Assembly: GCA_019113745.1 (NCBI GenBank)
Contig: DXGV01000056.1
Coordinates: forward strand, 62,001-126,000
DNA: 64,000 bases
From: Candidatus Blautia intestinavium
Lineage (GTDB): Bacteria > Bacillota > Clostridia > Lachnospirales > Lachnospiraceae
Reading direction: 5' to 3'
How positions within the stretch are numbered: position 1 is the stretch's first letter; each line of letters opens with the position of its first letter. The notes beneath the pieces are model-generated. The model saw nothing but the letters and a program-made list of their open reading frames with translations. It did not search any database and was not told the origin of the DNA. Position numbers and translations under genes: made by a program. Of the stretch, positions 50,150 to 57,647 are shown piece after piece.

Positions 50150-51577
50150 ATGACAGATAAATATAGAGACGATATCATAGAAGGAGAGGATCAGGATCAG
50201 GACGAGGACAGGAGAGGGCCGGAAAAATTCTGTTCCCTTTGCCGCAGGCCGGAAAGCCAGGCGGGCAAAATGATCGACCTTCCCAACAATATACATATCT
50301 GTTCAGACTGCATGCAGAAAAGTTTTGACATGATGAACCAGCAGATGAACAAAGGGAACTTCAATTATACAGATCTTCTGCATATGCCCGGAGTCAGCAT
50401 GATCGACCTGACCGGACTGCAGAACCAGATGGCACAGCCGAAAAAAGCGCCCAAAAAGAAAAAGGAAAAGCAGCAGGAGCCTGTTCTTGACCTGAAAAAG
50501 ATTCCGGCGCCTCACAAGATAAAGGCTGCGCTGGACGAGTATGTGATCGGTCAGGAATATGCCAAGAAAGTAATGTCTGTAGCAGTGTATAATCATTATA
50601 AAAGGGTTGCTACAGACACAATGGATGAAATAGAAATTGAAAAATCAAATATGCTGATGATCGGGCCTACCGGATGCGGCAAGACTTATCTGGTCAGGAC
50701 CCTGGCGAAGCTTCTGGACGTGCCGCTGGCTATCGCGGACGCCACGTCTCTTACGGAAGCAGGATATATAGGAGACGATATTGAGAGCGTGGTTTCAAAG
50801 CTTCTGGCGGCTGCGGACAACGATGTGGAAAAAGCGGAGCATGGAATTATCTTTATCGACGAGATTGATAAGATAGCCAAGAAGAAAAACACAAATCAGA
50901 GGGACGTAAGCGGCGAGGCTGTGCAGCAGGGAATGCTGAAGCTTCTGGAGGGAAGCGAGGTAGAGGTTCCGGTAGGCGCAAACAGCAAAAACGCCATGGT
51001 GCCGCTGGTGACTGTGAACACAAGAAATATTCTTTTTATCTGCGGCGGCGCGTTCCCGGACCTGGAAAATATCATCAAGGAACGCTTGAACAGACAGGCG
51101 TCCATTGGTTTTTACGCAGATCTGAAGGATAAGTACGACAATGATCCTCATCTTCTGGAAAAAGTAACGGTGGACGATCTCAGAACTTTTGGAATGATCC
51201 CGGAGTTCCTTGGAAGGCTTCCGGTTATTTTTACCCTGGACGGACTGTCTGAAGAGATGCTTGTAAAAATTCTCCGTGAGCCGAGAAACGCTATATTGAA
51301 ACAGTATCAGAAGCTTCTTGCACTGGATGAAGTGAAGCTGGAGTTTGATGAGGGTTCTCTTCATGCCATTGCCAAAATGGCCATGGAGAAAAAGACGGGC
51401 GCACGTGCCCTGAGGGCTATCCTGGAGGAATACATGCTGGATATTATGTATGAGATTCCGAAAGACGACAGTATCGGGCAGGTGATCATTACCAGAGAAT
51501 ATATTGAAGGAACCGGCGGACCAAAGATCCTGCTGAGAGGTCAGGAGGTTCCGCTCCTGGAAGCGCAGCAGGGCTGA
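50150..51577 (+). CDS. clpX: ClpX-type AAA+ unfoldase, variant
   Basis: An ATP-driven unfoldase that would feed ClpP. The zinc-binding domain has Cys28/Cys31 and Cys51/Cys54. Walker A is GPTGCGKT, the GYVG pore loop is GYIG, Walker B is IIFIDEID, and an IGF loop for ClpP docking is present (SIGFYADLK). At 475 residues it is longer than typical ClpX, with a Lys-rich linker (about 100-110). The RKH pore-loop region of standard ClpX is replaced (PVGANSKNAMVPLVTV). No clpP or tig gene is adjacent. It may be a second ClpX with a different substrate choice. It is co-transcribed with a zinc-ribbon protein. Confidence 0.88.
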   Translation: MTDKYRDDIIEGEDQDQDEDRRGPEKFCSLCRRPESQAGKMIDLPNNIHICSDCMQKSFDMMNQQMNKGNFNYTDLLHMPGVSMIDLTGLQNQMAQPKKAPKKKKEKQQEPVLDLKKIPAPHKIKAALDEYVIGQEYAKKVMSVAVYNHYKRVATDTMDEIEIEKSNMLMIGPTGCGKTYLVRTLAKLLDVPLAIADATSLTEAGYIGDDIESVVSKLLAAADNDVEKAEHGIIFIDEIDKIAKKKNTNQRDVSGEAVQQGMLKLLEGSEVEVPVGANSKNAMVPLVTVNTRNILFICGGAFPDLENIIKERLNRQASIGFYADLKDKYDNDPHLLEKVTVDDLRTFGMIPEFLGRLPVIFTLDGLSEEMLVKILREPRNAILKQYQKLLALDEVKLEFDEGSLHAIAKMAMEKKTGARALRAILEEYMLDIMYEIPKDDSIGQVIITREYIEGTGGPKILLRGQEVPLLEAQQG

Positions 51578-51616
51578 ATTTAACGATAAAACAGACTGAT
51601 AAGGAGGATGGTTTTT

Positions 51617-52210
51617 ATGGGAAAAGAATTTTTTGACGGTTTGGGCGAGGCGATCACAAAGACGGCCAGAGAACTGGGAGGACGGGCGGAAACTCTCTAT
51701 GAGACGCAGAAAATGAAGAACAGGATTTCCGGAGAAGAACGTCAGATACGGAAGATCATGGCGGAACTTGGCAGGATCATCTACAGGAGATACCTGGACG
51801 GGACGCCGCTGGAGGATTCCCAGAGGGTACTCTGCGAGCAGATCGATCAACGGATGGAGAAGATTGCCCGTTATAAGGAAAGCCTTGCGGGAGTAAAAGG
51901 AAGAAAGATCTGCCCGTCCTGCGGCAGCAGCGTGGATGGAAGCGCGTCCTTCTGCCCCCACTGCGGGGCCGTATGTCCCACCCGTGAGACGGAGGCGGAA
52001 GCCGGAGACGTGGTAGAGGATACGGCGGAAGAAATGGATGCGGATGAACAGCCGGAGGAGGAATCTTCTGAAAACAACGCAGAAGAAAAAGCCCCGGAGC
52101 AGGACGGAAACGAAGAAATGGAAGAAGATGCGGAAGGGCAGCCGGAAGAGGAGTCCGCCAAGGAGGAGAACGCGGAAGCTGAAGAACCAAAAACCGCCGG
52201 AGAAGAATAA
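51617..52210 (+). CDS. Zinc-ribbon protein with acidic tail
   Basis: A 197-residue cytoplasmic protein of unknown function. The N-terminal 95 residues are helical and charged (FFDGLGEAITKTARELG, then a likely coiled coil). A zinc ribbon follows (CPSCGSSVDGSASFCPHCG, about residues 99-117). The rest is an acidic, Glu/Asp-rich disordered tail. I start at ATG 51617, ten bases from AAGGAGG, since ATG 51608 is too close to the site. It lies 39 bases behind the ClpX variant and its stop overlaps the next start (TAATG). An adaptor or scaffold role is a guess. Confidence 0.8.
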   Translation: MGKEFFDGLGEAITKTARELGGRAETLYETQKMKNRISGEERQIRKIMAELGRIIYRRYLDGTPLEDSQRVLCEQIDQRMEKIARYKESLAGVKGRKICPSCGSSVDGSASFCPHCGAVCPTRETEAEAGDVVEDTAEEMDADEQPEEESSENNAEEKAPEQDGNEEMEEDAEGQPEEESAKEENAEAEEPKTAGEE

Positions 52211-53886
52211 TGGGAGCACAGTGGGCGGAGACTGTCAGGCAGAAGAGAAGAAGCCCCGGCTTTGCCGTCTGTGTCAATCTTCTGGCAATGGCGGTCATGG
52301 TATTGCTGATGCGTCCGTCCTTTGAGACAAACGACGATATCGTTTTTGCGGAATTTGGAAGCGGACTGAGAGGCGTGAAGGACGCTCATCTGGTGTTCCA
52401 GAATTACATACTGGGCCTTTTGTACCGGCTTCTGTATCAGGTGACAGGAAGGCTACCGTGGTATACTATAGTTCAGTACGCGGTGCTGCTGGCTGCTTTC
52501 AGTGCGGTGACTTATGTATTGATGAACAGGCTGGAGGGATATTCCGGCCTGTATCTTTCTGTGATCTTTTTGTGCTGCTTCGGCTATGAAGCTTATATCC
52601 ACATTCAGTTTACCAAGACTGCCGGAATCGCTGCCGGGGCGGCGGTATTCCTTCTTCTGTACCTTGTCAGCCGGGAACGCTTTGCCGTCTGGGAATTTCT
52701 CTGGGGAATCAGTCTGGGACTTCTGGGATTTCTTTACCGGGAGGACCAGTTCTGGGCCAGCAGCGCCCTGATGGCGGGAGCCGGAGTTTATTTCCTTTTA
52801 ACGCTCAGGAAGAAGTATCCTGGAAAGCAACTCAGGAAACTGGGAATCTGCGCCGGAAGCTTTCTGATCCTTCTGATATCGGTGGCTGCCGTAGGAGCTG
52901 TAGATTCTCACATGTACGATGAAAGCCAATGGAAGGACTATCAGGAGTTTAACGGGCTTCGTTCAAAGCTTCTTGATTATGGATTTCCCGACTATGACAG
53001 CAGCATGGAAATATATCGGGAACTGGGGATATCAAGAGAAGCCTATGAGCTTTACAAAACATGGAATTTTAACGATCCGGAAAGATTTACGGCAGATACA
53101 ATGGAAGAGCTTGTTCAGGAAAAAGCGGGACGTACCTTTCATATATCCCAGGTTATCAGCTTTTTAAAAAGATTCCCCTCTGATCTGTCAAAGCTTTCCA
53201 TGGCCTGGTTTGGCCTGGCTTTTCTGGCAGCCTGGCTGATATTTGCCAGAAAAAGCCCAGGGGCGGCGGTTTCTCTTTTGGCTGAGGGAATTCTGTTGTG
53301 CGCTGTGTATTTTTATCTCTATTACCAGGGCAGATATATGGTGAACCGGGTGGACGTAGGGATATGGTGCAGCGTATGTCTTGTGGTTCTCTGGATCATC
53401 TCAGACGGACGGTCGCTATCAGGAAAAGCAGGAGTGATCCTGTGCATTATAGTCTTTGCCGCCAGCCAGCTTATGTGGAAGGACGACTGGAGGATCACAA
53501 CCGCCTCGATTCCGGAGGCCCGGGTCAGCCAGAGAGCGGTTCTGGAAACGATCGGAACAGATAAAGACCATGTGTATCTGGCGAAAAGCGGAACTGTATC
53601 AGAAATTGTCTGCTATGGGCCGTTTGACCGGATGCCGGAAAATCTCCTGGATAATCTTTACTGGCTGGGAGGCTGGGAGTGCCGCACGCCCGGAATTGTA
53701 AAAAAAATGGAAGAGCATGGAATTGTAAATCCCTACAGGGATATGATCAACAATGACAGAGTATACCTGATCGACAATCAGATAGACCTGACTTTGGCAT
53801 ATATCCGGCAGTACTATGACAGGAATGCAGAGGCTGTTTTTGTCAGGACGCTGGGAAATGTGGATCTGTATCAGATAAAAAGCTGA
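52210..53886 (+). CDS. Polytopic membrane protein, GT-C-like
   Basis: A 558-residue protein with about ten to twelve helices. The first extracytoplasmic loop reads RPSFETNDDIVFAEFGSG, and acidic residues in this place are typical of GT-C glycosyltransferases; FLYREDQFWASS is a second acidic motif. A soluble domain (about 220-320) and a C-terminal extracytoplasmic domain (about 420-558) follow. I cannot assign a family with certainty. The start overlaps the zinc-ribbon stop by one base (TAATG), so the two are coupled. By location it may add a sugar to a surface polymer; other functions are not excluded. Confidence 0.72.
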   Translation: MGAQWAETVRQKRRSPGFAVCVNLLAMAVMVLLMRPSFETNDDIVFAEFGSGLRGVKDAHLVFQNYILGLLYRLLYQVTGRLPWYTIVQYAVLLAAFSAVTYVLMNRLEGYSGLYLSVIFLCCFGYEAYIHIQFTKTAGIAAGAAVFLLLYLVSRERFAVWEFLWGISLGLLGFLYREDQFWASSALMAGAGVYFLLTLRKKYPGKQLRKLGICAGSFLILLISVAAVGAVDSHMYDESQWKDYQEFNGLRSKLLDYGFPDYDSSMEIYRELGISREAYELYKTWNFNDPERFTADTMEELVQEKAGRTFHISQVISFLKRFPSDLSKLSMAWFGLAFLAAWLIFARKSPGAAVSLLAEGILLCAVYFYLYYQGRYMVNRVDVGIWCSVCLVVLWIISDGRSLSGKAGVILCIIVFAASQLMWKDDWRITTASIPEARVSQRAVLETIGTDKDHVYLAKSGTVSEIVCYGPFDRMPENLLDNLYWLGGWECRTPGIVKKMEEHGIVNPYRDMINNDRVYLIDNQIDLTLAYIRQYYDRNAEAVFVRTLGNVDLYQIKS

Positions 53887-53916
53887 CGGGCCTAACTGAT
53901 GATCAAAAGCATATGT

Positions 53917-53970
53917 AAACACCTTCGTGGAATTTCTGTTTCAGACTTTCGCGAAGGTGTTTTTCTTTTT
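53917..53970 (+). terminator. Intrinsic terminator after the GT-C-like gene
   Basis: AAACACCTTCG and CGAAGGTGTTT pair perfectly across a loop and are followed by TTCTTTTTTG. The rest of the 250-base gap up to the holin gene holds no further gene; the ORF-track frame at 53899 runs straight through this hairpin and is not convincing. Confidence 0.9.
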
Positions 53971-54139
53971 TGTAAAAATACTCAGCGTCAGTGCCGTCCC
54001 TTCTGTGCCGGCGCAATGGGGGCCAAAAAGAAAATCCTGCATATGATAAAGGGAAAAGCGTTTCCGCGCTCCTGGTTTTACATAAAAATAACAGAGAAGC
54101 TGCGGGAATTTTGCCTGGAACGGCAGGAAAGGATGGAAA

Positions 54140-54439
54140 ATGGATCTCAGCTTTTTGATGGATTATGTGAATCTGGTGACTCTTGGCATCTGTCTCTGTA
54201 TAGGCTTTGCGTTAAAATACGCGAAACTTTTTGAGTGGATGGGAAATCAGTATATTCCGCTGGCGATGCTGATTCTCGGAACTGTCATCAATATTATGGT
54301 CTCCTGGCCGGACGTAGGCTCCAAAATCATTCTGGAAGGAATGATTTCCGGACTTGCGTCTACCGGGTTTTATGAAATGCTGCGTAATATGCTGCGAAAA
54401 GATGGGAAAAAGAAGGAAGAGAGCGGAAAAGAGTTTTGA
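54140..54439 (+). CDS. Phage-type holin
   Basis: A 99-residue protein with three hydrophobic segments (about 5-28, 36-54, 60-80) and a highly charged, Lys-rich C-terminus (MLRKDGKKKEESGKEF), the profile of small phage holins. The segment YIPLAMLILGTVINIM and the following ISGLASTGFYEMLRNM are typical of holins next to endolysins in Clostridia. It sits 24 bases ahead of an endolysin gene. No capsid, tail or integrase genes are present, so this is a stand-alone cassette. Whether it still acts in lysis or in protein release cannot be seen. Confidence 0.82.
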   Translation: MDLSFLMDYVNLVTLGICLCIGFALKYAKLFEWMGNQYIPLAMLILGTVINIMVSWPDVGSKIILEGMISGLASTGFYEMLRNMLRKDGKKKEESGKEF

Positions 54440-54463
54440 TCAGAATCTGGGAGGGAAGTTTTT

Positions 54464-56149
54464 ATGGAAATAAAAGGGATCGATGTTTCAGCATGGCAGG
54501 GACGTATCGACTGGAAAACAGTGGCGGATTACGGGATGGGCTTTGCTATTCTCAGGATCACGGAGGCAGGAAATGTAATTGACAGTACTTTTGAAGATAA
54601 TTATGCGGGGTGCGTTCGATACAGGATCCCGGTGGGAGTATACAAATACAGTTATGCCCTGACTGCGGAAGAATCCCGCAGGGAAGCGGAAAAAGTGATT
54701 GAGGTTCTGCAGGGGAGAGAAATCCGCTTTCCCGTTTTTCTGGATCTGGAGTGGAACAGCCAGAGAGCCCTGGGAGCAGCCGGAGTGGAAAAGATTGCAG
54801 AGGCATTTGAGCAGGTGATAACGAAAGCCGGATATAAATTCGGAATTTATTGCAATGTAGACTGGTATCAGACTATGATCAGCGTCAAATTAAAGAAATA
54901 TGATTTCTGGATCGCCCGGTATCCTGCAAATGATAACGGGACGCTTCAGGAACGCCTCCGCCCGGATTTCGGAGTGGGGTGGCAGTACAGCAGCAAAGCT
55001 GTGATCCCGGGAATATCCGGTTATGTGGACAGAGATGTTTTTTACAAGGACTATAGAGAAGATGACGGAGGCGAAAAAGAACCGGAAAAGGACGACAGTG
55101 AAGCGTCAGGGACAGTGGAAAGCAACGAAAACGCTCCGGAACTGTGGGAAAAGACGGAAGAACTTATGAAGGAACAAGTGGGCTATCTGGAGAAAAAATC
55201 CCCGGAAGATTTGGACAGTAAAACGGAAAACGCAGGTTATGGAAATTATACAAAGTATGCGAGAGACGTGGACAGCTGGGGGCTTCCGGGATATCAGGGA
55301 CAGCCCTGGTGCGCGGTATATCAGTTCTGGATCTGCGCGAAGGTGTTCGGCAGGGAGAAAGCGCTGAAGATCATGGGAAACGGATTTTATAACTGCAACA
55401 GCGTCCGTTCCCATGCAAAAGCGGAAGGAACCTGGCATACGGAGCCGAGACTTGGCGCGCTGGTGAATTTTCGCAACGGAGCCCATATGGGGCGCATCAT
55501 CCGTATTACAGAAAAAATTATTTATACAAACGAAGGAAACACTTCGTCAGGAAAACTGAATAACGTAGAAGCAAACGGAGGCAGTGTGGCGGAAAAGTCC
55601 TATACAATAGGGAATCCCCAGATTGACGGATACGTGTGGATCGACTATGGCTCGGGAAGCGGAACTACAGAAGAAAGCCGGTGGAAAGCGGTTGGGACCG
55701 CTGTGTCTACGGTGGATAATCTTTTTGTAAGAGCAAGACCTGACGGCGAAGTCCTGGGAGAGCTGATGAAAGGGAACCGTTTTGAGATCAACGGAGTGGT
55801 ATCGGGAGACTGGATTCAGGTAATGGTAGCGAATATTGGAGTCGGCTGGGTGGCGTCTAGGTATACTCAAAAAGACGGAGAGAGTGCGGAAGATGTGGAA
55901 ATCACTGATAAGCAGGATAAAAAACAGCGCCTTTTCGTGGGAAAAGTAACCGCTTCTGTTCTGAATGTCCGCAACTGGGCAGGAACAGAGTATCCTCAGA
56001 TCCGCTCTTACCCCATACTGAAAAGAGGAAATCTTGTAGACGTAATGAATTTCACGCAGACAGCGGCAGACGGCAGTTTCTGGTATTATATCCGGATCGC
56101 GGGAAAATACTACGGATTTGTGGCTTCGCGGTATATTCAGAGACAGTGA
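54464..56149 (+). CDS. Bifunctional endolysin: GH25 muramidase, amidase-like domain and SH3 domains
   Basis: A 561-residue cell-wall hydrolase without a signal peptide, as for holin-dependent endolysins. Residues 1-195 are a GH25 lysozyme (GIDVSAWQGRIDW; catalytic DLEW; DFWIARY; QYSS). An acidic linker follows, then a second catalytic domain (about 255-400) that looks like a CHAP/NlpC-type amidase, with Cys in GQPWCAVYQFW and His in NGAHMGRI. Two SH3-like wall-binding domains end the protein (about 410-475, NLFVRARPDGE, and 490-561, VLNVRNWAGTEYP). It follows the holin by 24 bases behind GGGAGGG. Two catalytic activities in one lysin are less common. Confidence 0.88.
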   Translation: MEIKGIDVSAWQGRIDWKTVADYGMGFAILRITEAGNVIDSTFEDNYAGCVRYRIPVGVYKYSYALTAEESRREAEKVIEVLQGREIRFPVFLDLEWNSQRALGAAGVEKIAEAFEQVITKAGYKFGIYCNVDWYQTMISVKLKKYDFWIARYPANDNGTLQERLRPDFGVGWQYSSKAVIPGISGYVDRDVFYKDYREDDGGEKEPEKDDSEASGTVESNENAPELWEKTEELMKEQVGYLEKKSPEDLDSKTENAGYGNYTKYARDVDSWGLPGYQGQPWCAVYQFWICAKVFGREKALKIMGNGFYNCNSVRSHAKAEGTWHTEPRLGALVNFRNGAHMGRIIRITEKIIYTNEGNTSSGKLNNVEANGGSVAEKSYTIGNPQIDGYVWIDYGSGSGTTEESRWKAVGTAVSTVDNLFVRARPDGEVLGELMKGNRFEINGVVSGDWIQVMVANIGVGWVASRYTQKDGESAEDVEITDKQDKKQRLFVGKVTASVLNVRNWAGTEYPQIRSYPILKRGNLVDVMNFTQTAADGSFWYYIRIAGKYYGFVASRYIQRQ

Positions 56150-56200
56150 AGCGGGAAAACGTGACCACGCGTGACCAGAAAATCATTACTTTTCCGGCAT

Positions 56201-56241
56201 AAAAAAATACGGGAAACCTCAGTAAAATCAAGGCTTCCCGT
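56201..56241 (-). terminator. Terminator of the tRNA-Leu transcript
   Basis: On the minus strand ACGGGAAGCC pairs with GGTTTCCCGT (one bulge) and is followed by ATTTTTTT. It starts 14 bases after the tRNA 3' end and may also stop + strand transcription from the endolysin gene. Confidence 0.85.
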
Positions 56242-56254
56242 AAATAAAAAATAA

Positions 56255-56338
56255 TGCAGGAGATGGGACTTGAACCCACACGATCTTGCGACCACAGGCA
56301 CCTGAAGCCTGCGCGTCTGCCAATTCCGCCACTCCTGC
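56255..56338 (-). tRNA. tRNA-Leu (anticodon CAG)
   Basis: An 84-base class II tRNA read on the minus strand. Acceptor stem GCAGGAG/CTCCTGC, D-arm GGCGGAATTGGCAGAC, anticodon stem CAGGC/GCCTG with loop TTCAGGT giving CAG, long variable arm (TGGTCGCAAGATCG) and T-arm GTGGGTTCAAGTCCCAT. CCA is not encoded. It decodes CUG. Confidence 0.95.
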
Positions 56339-56378
56339 ATTTCTTATTTCTCAGCCGCTCTCTCGCGACTGCTTGATT

Positions 56379-56407
56379 ATAATACATCAATCCAGAATAA
56401 ATGTCAA
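56379..56407 (-). promoter_or_regulatory. Promoter of tRNA-Leu
   Basis: Perfect TTGACA, 17 bases, then TATTAT on the minus strand, about 40 bases before the tRNA. It lies back to back with the carAB promoter. Confidence 0.8.
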
Positions 56408-56490
56408 TAGATATTTTTAAAAAAATTAAAAAAATTTCTTGAACAGAAATATTTTAAGCCATACAGAATTATTTTTTGCCCCGTGTTTTG

Positions 56491-56519
56491 TTGAAAAAGC
56501 ACATCTCTTGTGATACAAT
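56491..56519 (+). promoter_or_regulatory. Promoter of carAB
   Basis: TTGAAA, 17 bases, TACAAT, with a TG one base before the -10 box (extended -10). Only about 40 bases separate it from carA, so there is no room for a PyrR-type attenuator. Confidence 0.75.
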
Positions 56520-56558
56520 CTTGAAGATTTAGGATAAAACAAGAGAAAGGGAGATTGT

Positions 56559-57647
56559 ATGAAAGCATTTCTGATATTAGAAGACGGTCATGTTTTTACC
56601 GGAACCAGTATCGGTTCTTCCAGAGAAGTAATCAGCGAAATTGTTTTTAACACCTCTATGACAGGATATCTGGAAGTTATGACGGATCCGTCCTACGCAG
56701 GACAGGCTGTGTGCATGACATATCCTCTCATAGGAAATTATGGAATCTGTTATGAGGATCAGGAGTCCAGGAAACCATGGGTGGACGGATTTATTGTCCG
56801 TGAATTATCCCGGGTGCCAAGCAACTTCAGAAGCGTGGACACTATTCAGCATTTTCTTGAAAAACATGATATACCAGGGATCGCAGGCATTGACACAAGA
56901 GCCCTGACAAAAATTCTCCGTGAAAAAGGTACCATGAACGGTATGATCACAGTCAATGAAAATTATGATTTAGATGCAATTATCCCCCGTTTAAAAGAGT
57001 ATACAACTGGAAAAGTAGTAGAAAAGGTTACCTGCCGTGAGAAGGATGTGCTGAAAGGAGCAGGTCCGAAAGTGGCTTTGATGGATTTTGGCGCAAAGAG
57101 AAATATCGCCCGTTCCCTGAACAAAAGAGGATGCCAGGTGACGATTTATCCTGCACTGACCACGGCGGAAGAGATCCTGAAAGACAATCCTGACGGGATC
57201 ATGCTCAGCAACGGCCCCGGAGATCCAAAAGAATGCACTTCCATTATAAAGGAGATCCGCAAACTGTATGAGTCGGATGTGCCGATTTTTGCGATCTGCC
57301 TTGGACATCAGCTTATGGCGCTGGCGGCAGGCGGGGATACTCATAAAATGAAGTACGGACACAGAGGCGGCAATCATCCGGTGAAAGACCTTTCCACTGG
57401 AAGAGTTTATATCTCTTCCCAGAATCATGGCTATGTGGTGGATGCGGAGGAACTGGAGAAGAAGCATATTGCCAGGCCGGCTTTTGTCAACGTCAACGAC
57501 GGAACCAACGAGGGTATGGTCTATGAGGGCAAAAATATTTTCACTGTGCAGTTCCATCCGGAAGCATGCCCTGGACCGCAGGATTCCGGATATCTGTTTG
57601 ACCGCTTTATGGAAATGATGGGAGGAAACGACAATGCCGAGAAATAA
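56559..57647 (+). CDS. carA: Carbamoyl-phosphate synthase small subunit
   Basis: CarA hydrolyses glutamine and delivers ammonia to CarB for carbamoyl phosphate, the precursor of arginine and pyrimidines. The 362-residue length is typical. The N-terminal CarA domain (ILEDGHVFTG, TSMTGYLEVMTDPSYAGQ) is followed by a class I amidotransferase domain with the nucleophile elbow FAICLGHQLMALA and the His-Glu pair in VQFHPEACPGP. It overlaps carB by 14 bases. The promoter is a short distance upstream. Confidence 0.97.
   Translation: MKAFLILEDGHVFTGTSIGSSREVISEIVFNTSMTGYLEVMTDPSYAGQAVCMTYPLIGNYGICYEDQESRKPWVDGFIVRELSRVPSNFRSVDTIQHFLEKHDIPGIAGIDTRALTKILREKGTMNGMITVNENYDLDAIIPRLKEYTTGKVVEKVTCREKDVLKGAGPKVALMDFGAKRNIARSLNKRGCQVTIYPALTTAEEILKDNPDGIMLSNGPGDPKECTSIIKEIRKLYESDVPIFAICLGHQLMALAAGGDTHKMKYGHRGGNHPVKDLSTGRVYISSQNHGYVVDAEELEKKHIARPAFVNVNDGTNEGMVYEGKNIFTVQFHPEACPGPQDSGYLFDRFMEMMGGNDNAEK

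Noticed and set aside
53899-54234. 111-residue + strand ORF
   Set aside because: It runs through a strong terminator hairpin, overlaps the better-supported holin gene in another frame, and shows no protein-like pattern or ribosome site.
54140-56149. Intact prophage
   Set aside because: Only holin and endolysin are present; there are no structural, replication or integrase genes and no att-like repeat that I could see at the tRNA.
56520-56558. PyrR or other attenuator before carA
   Set aside because: The leader is only about 40 bases and contains no hairpin or T-tract.
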